A stretch of DNA of 64,000 bases from UTCFX2 sp002050125 (GTDB lineage: Bacteria > Chloroflexota > Anaerolineae > Anaerolineales > UBA4823): contig JAOSJQ010000001.1 of NCBI GenBank assembly GCA_027494035.1, forward strand, positions 868,001-932,000. Reading direction: 5' to 3'. Shown in pieces: positions 63,965 through 64,000 of the stretch. Numbering within the stretch: position 1 is the first letter of the stretch; every line of letters begins with the position of its first letter. The notes beneath the pieces were generated by a model that made no database searches, was not told where the DNA came from, and saw only the letters and a program-made list of their open reading frames with translations. The position numbers and the translations under genes are program-made.

Positions 63965-64000
63965 ATCAGGCGGCTGGCTTGTCCTCGATAGCTGAGAATT

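Overview
The window is about 64 kb of mostly GC-rich bacterial DNA with densely packed, co-directional gene blocks. Several features point to an Anaerolineae-like member of the Chloroflexota: lipoprotein linkers made of PTAAPAE repeats, secreted proteins carrying short Y-[LI]-P-[LR] segments, an ADP-forming acyl-CoA synthetase, and two peptide/amino-acid ABC systems. This assignment is inferred from gene content; no rRNA or other decisive marker is present.

Layout. 0-6.7 kb: recO (cut by the left edge), rplI, a RodZ-like protein, rimO, a CysQ-like phosphatase and a GT-C glycosyltransferase. 6.8-14.1 kb: a three-gene signalling operon (degenerate kinase, OmpR-type regulator, intact kinase), then an ADP-forming acyl-CoA synthetase and a B3/B4-domain protein. 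14.1-20.1 kb: M20 peptidase, PfkB kinase, two small membrane proteins, hpt, a hypothetical gene and a YifB/ComM ATPase. 20.2-31.9 kb: nitrilase, a secreted DUF5060/DUF4038 glycoside hydrolase, guaB, small secreted proteins, a CBS-ACT protein, a pirin, an AT-rich island of two exported proteins, a radical SAM enzyme and a UroD-like protein. 32-39.6 kb: a complete oligopeptide-type ABC transporter. 46.5-64 kb: an SRPBCC protein, alr, the livKHMGF amino-acid importer, methylmalonyl-CoA epimerase and mutase, a DUF1786 protein, htpG, a long coiled-coil membrane protein and sbcC.

The standout is 39.65-46.42 kb, a self-contained operon for a ubiquitin-like conjugation system. In order it encodes an E1-like ThiF enzyme fused to a GntR DNA-binding domain, a membrane-anchored RING-like (E3-like) protein, an E2-like protein carrying its own N-terminal ubiquitin-like domain, a free 88-residue ubiquitin-like protein ending in Gly, a JAMM/JAB peptidase, a membrane FHA protein and an exported VWA protein. 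The operon begins with a good -35/-10 promoter whose start region is covered by a long dyad of FadR/GntR type and ends in a strong hairpin. The simplest reading is that the E1 enzyme represses its own operon. The FHA and VWA proteins suggest that the machinery works at the membrane and is coupled to phosphorylation and to an extracytoplasmic metal-dependent adhesion domain.

Data quality. At least fourteen otherwise well-conserved genes are broken by one-base indels, most of them in runs of four to seven identical bases. This looks like uncorrected sequencing error rather than gene decay. Such genes are given here as single intact features with the indel position stated. No CRISPR array, tRNA, rRNA or insertion sequence was recognised. 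A recurring promoter layout (a -10-like hexamer exactly six bases before the start codon, without a Shine-Dalgarno) suggests that several genes have leaderless mRNAs.
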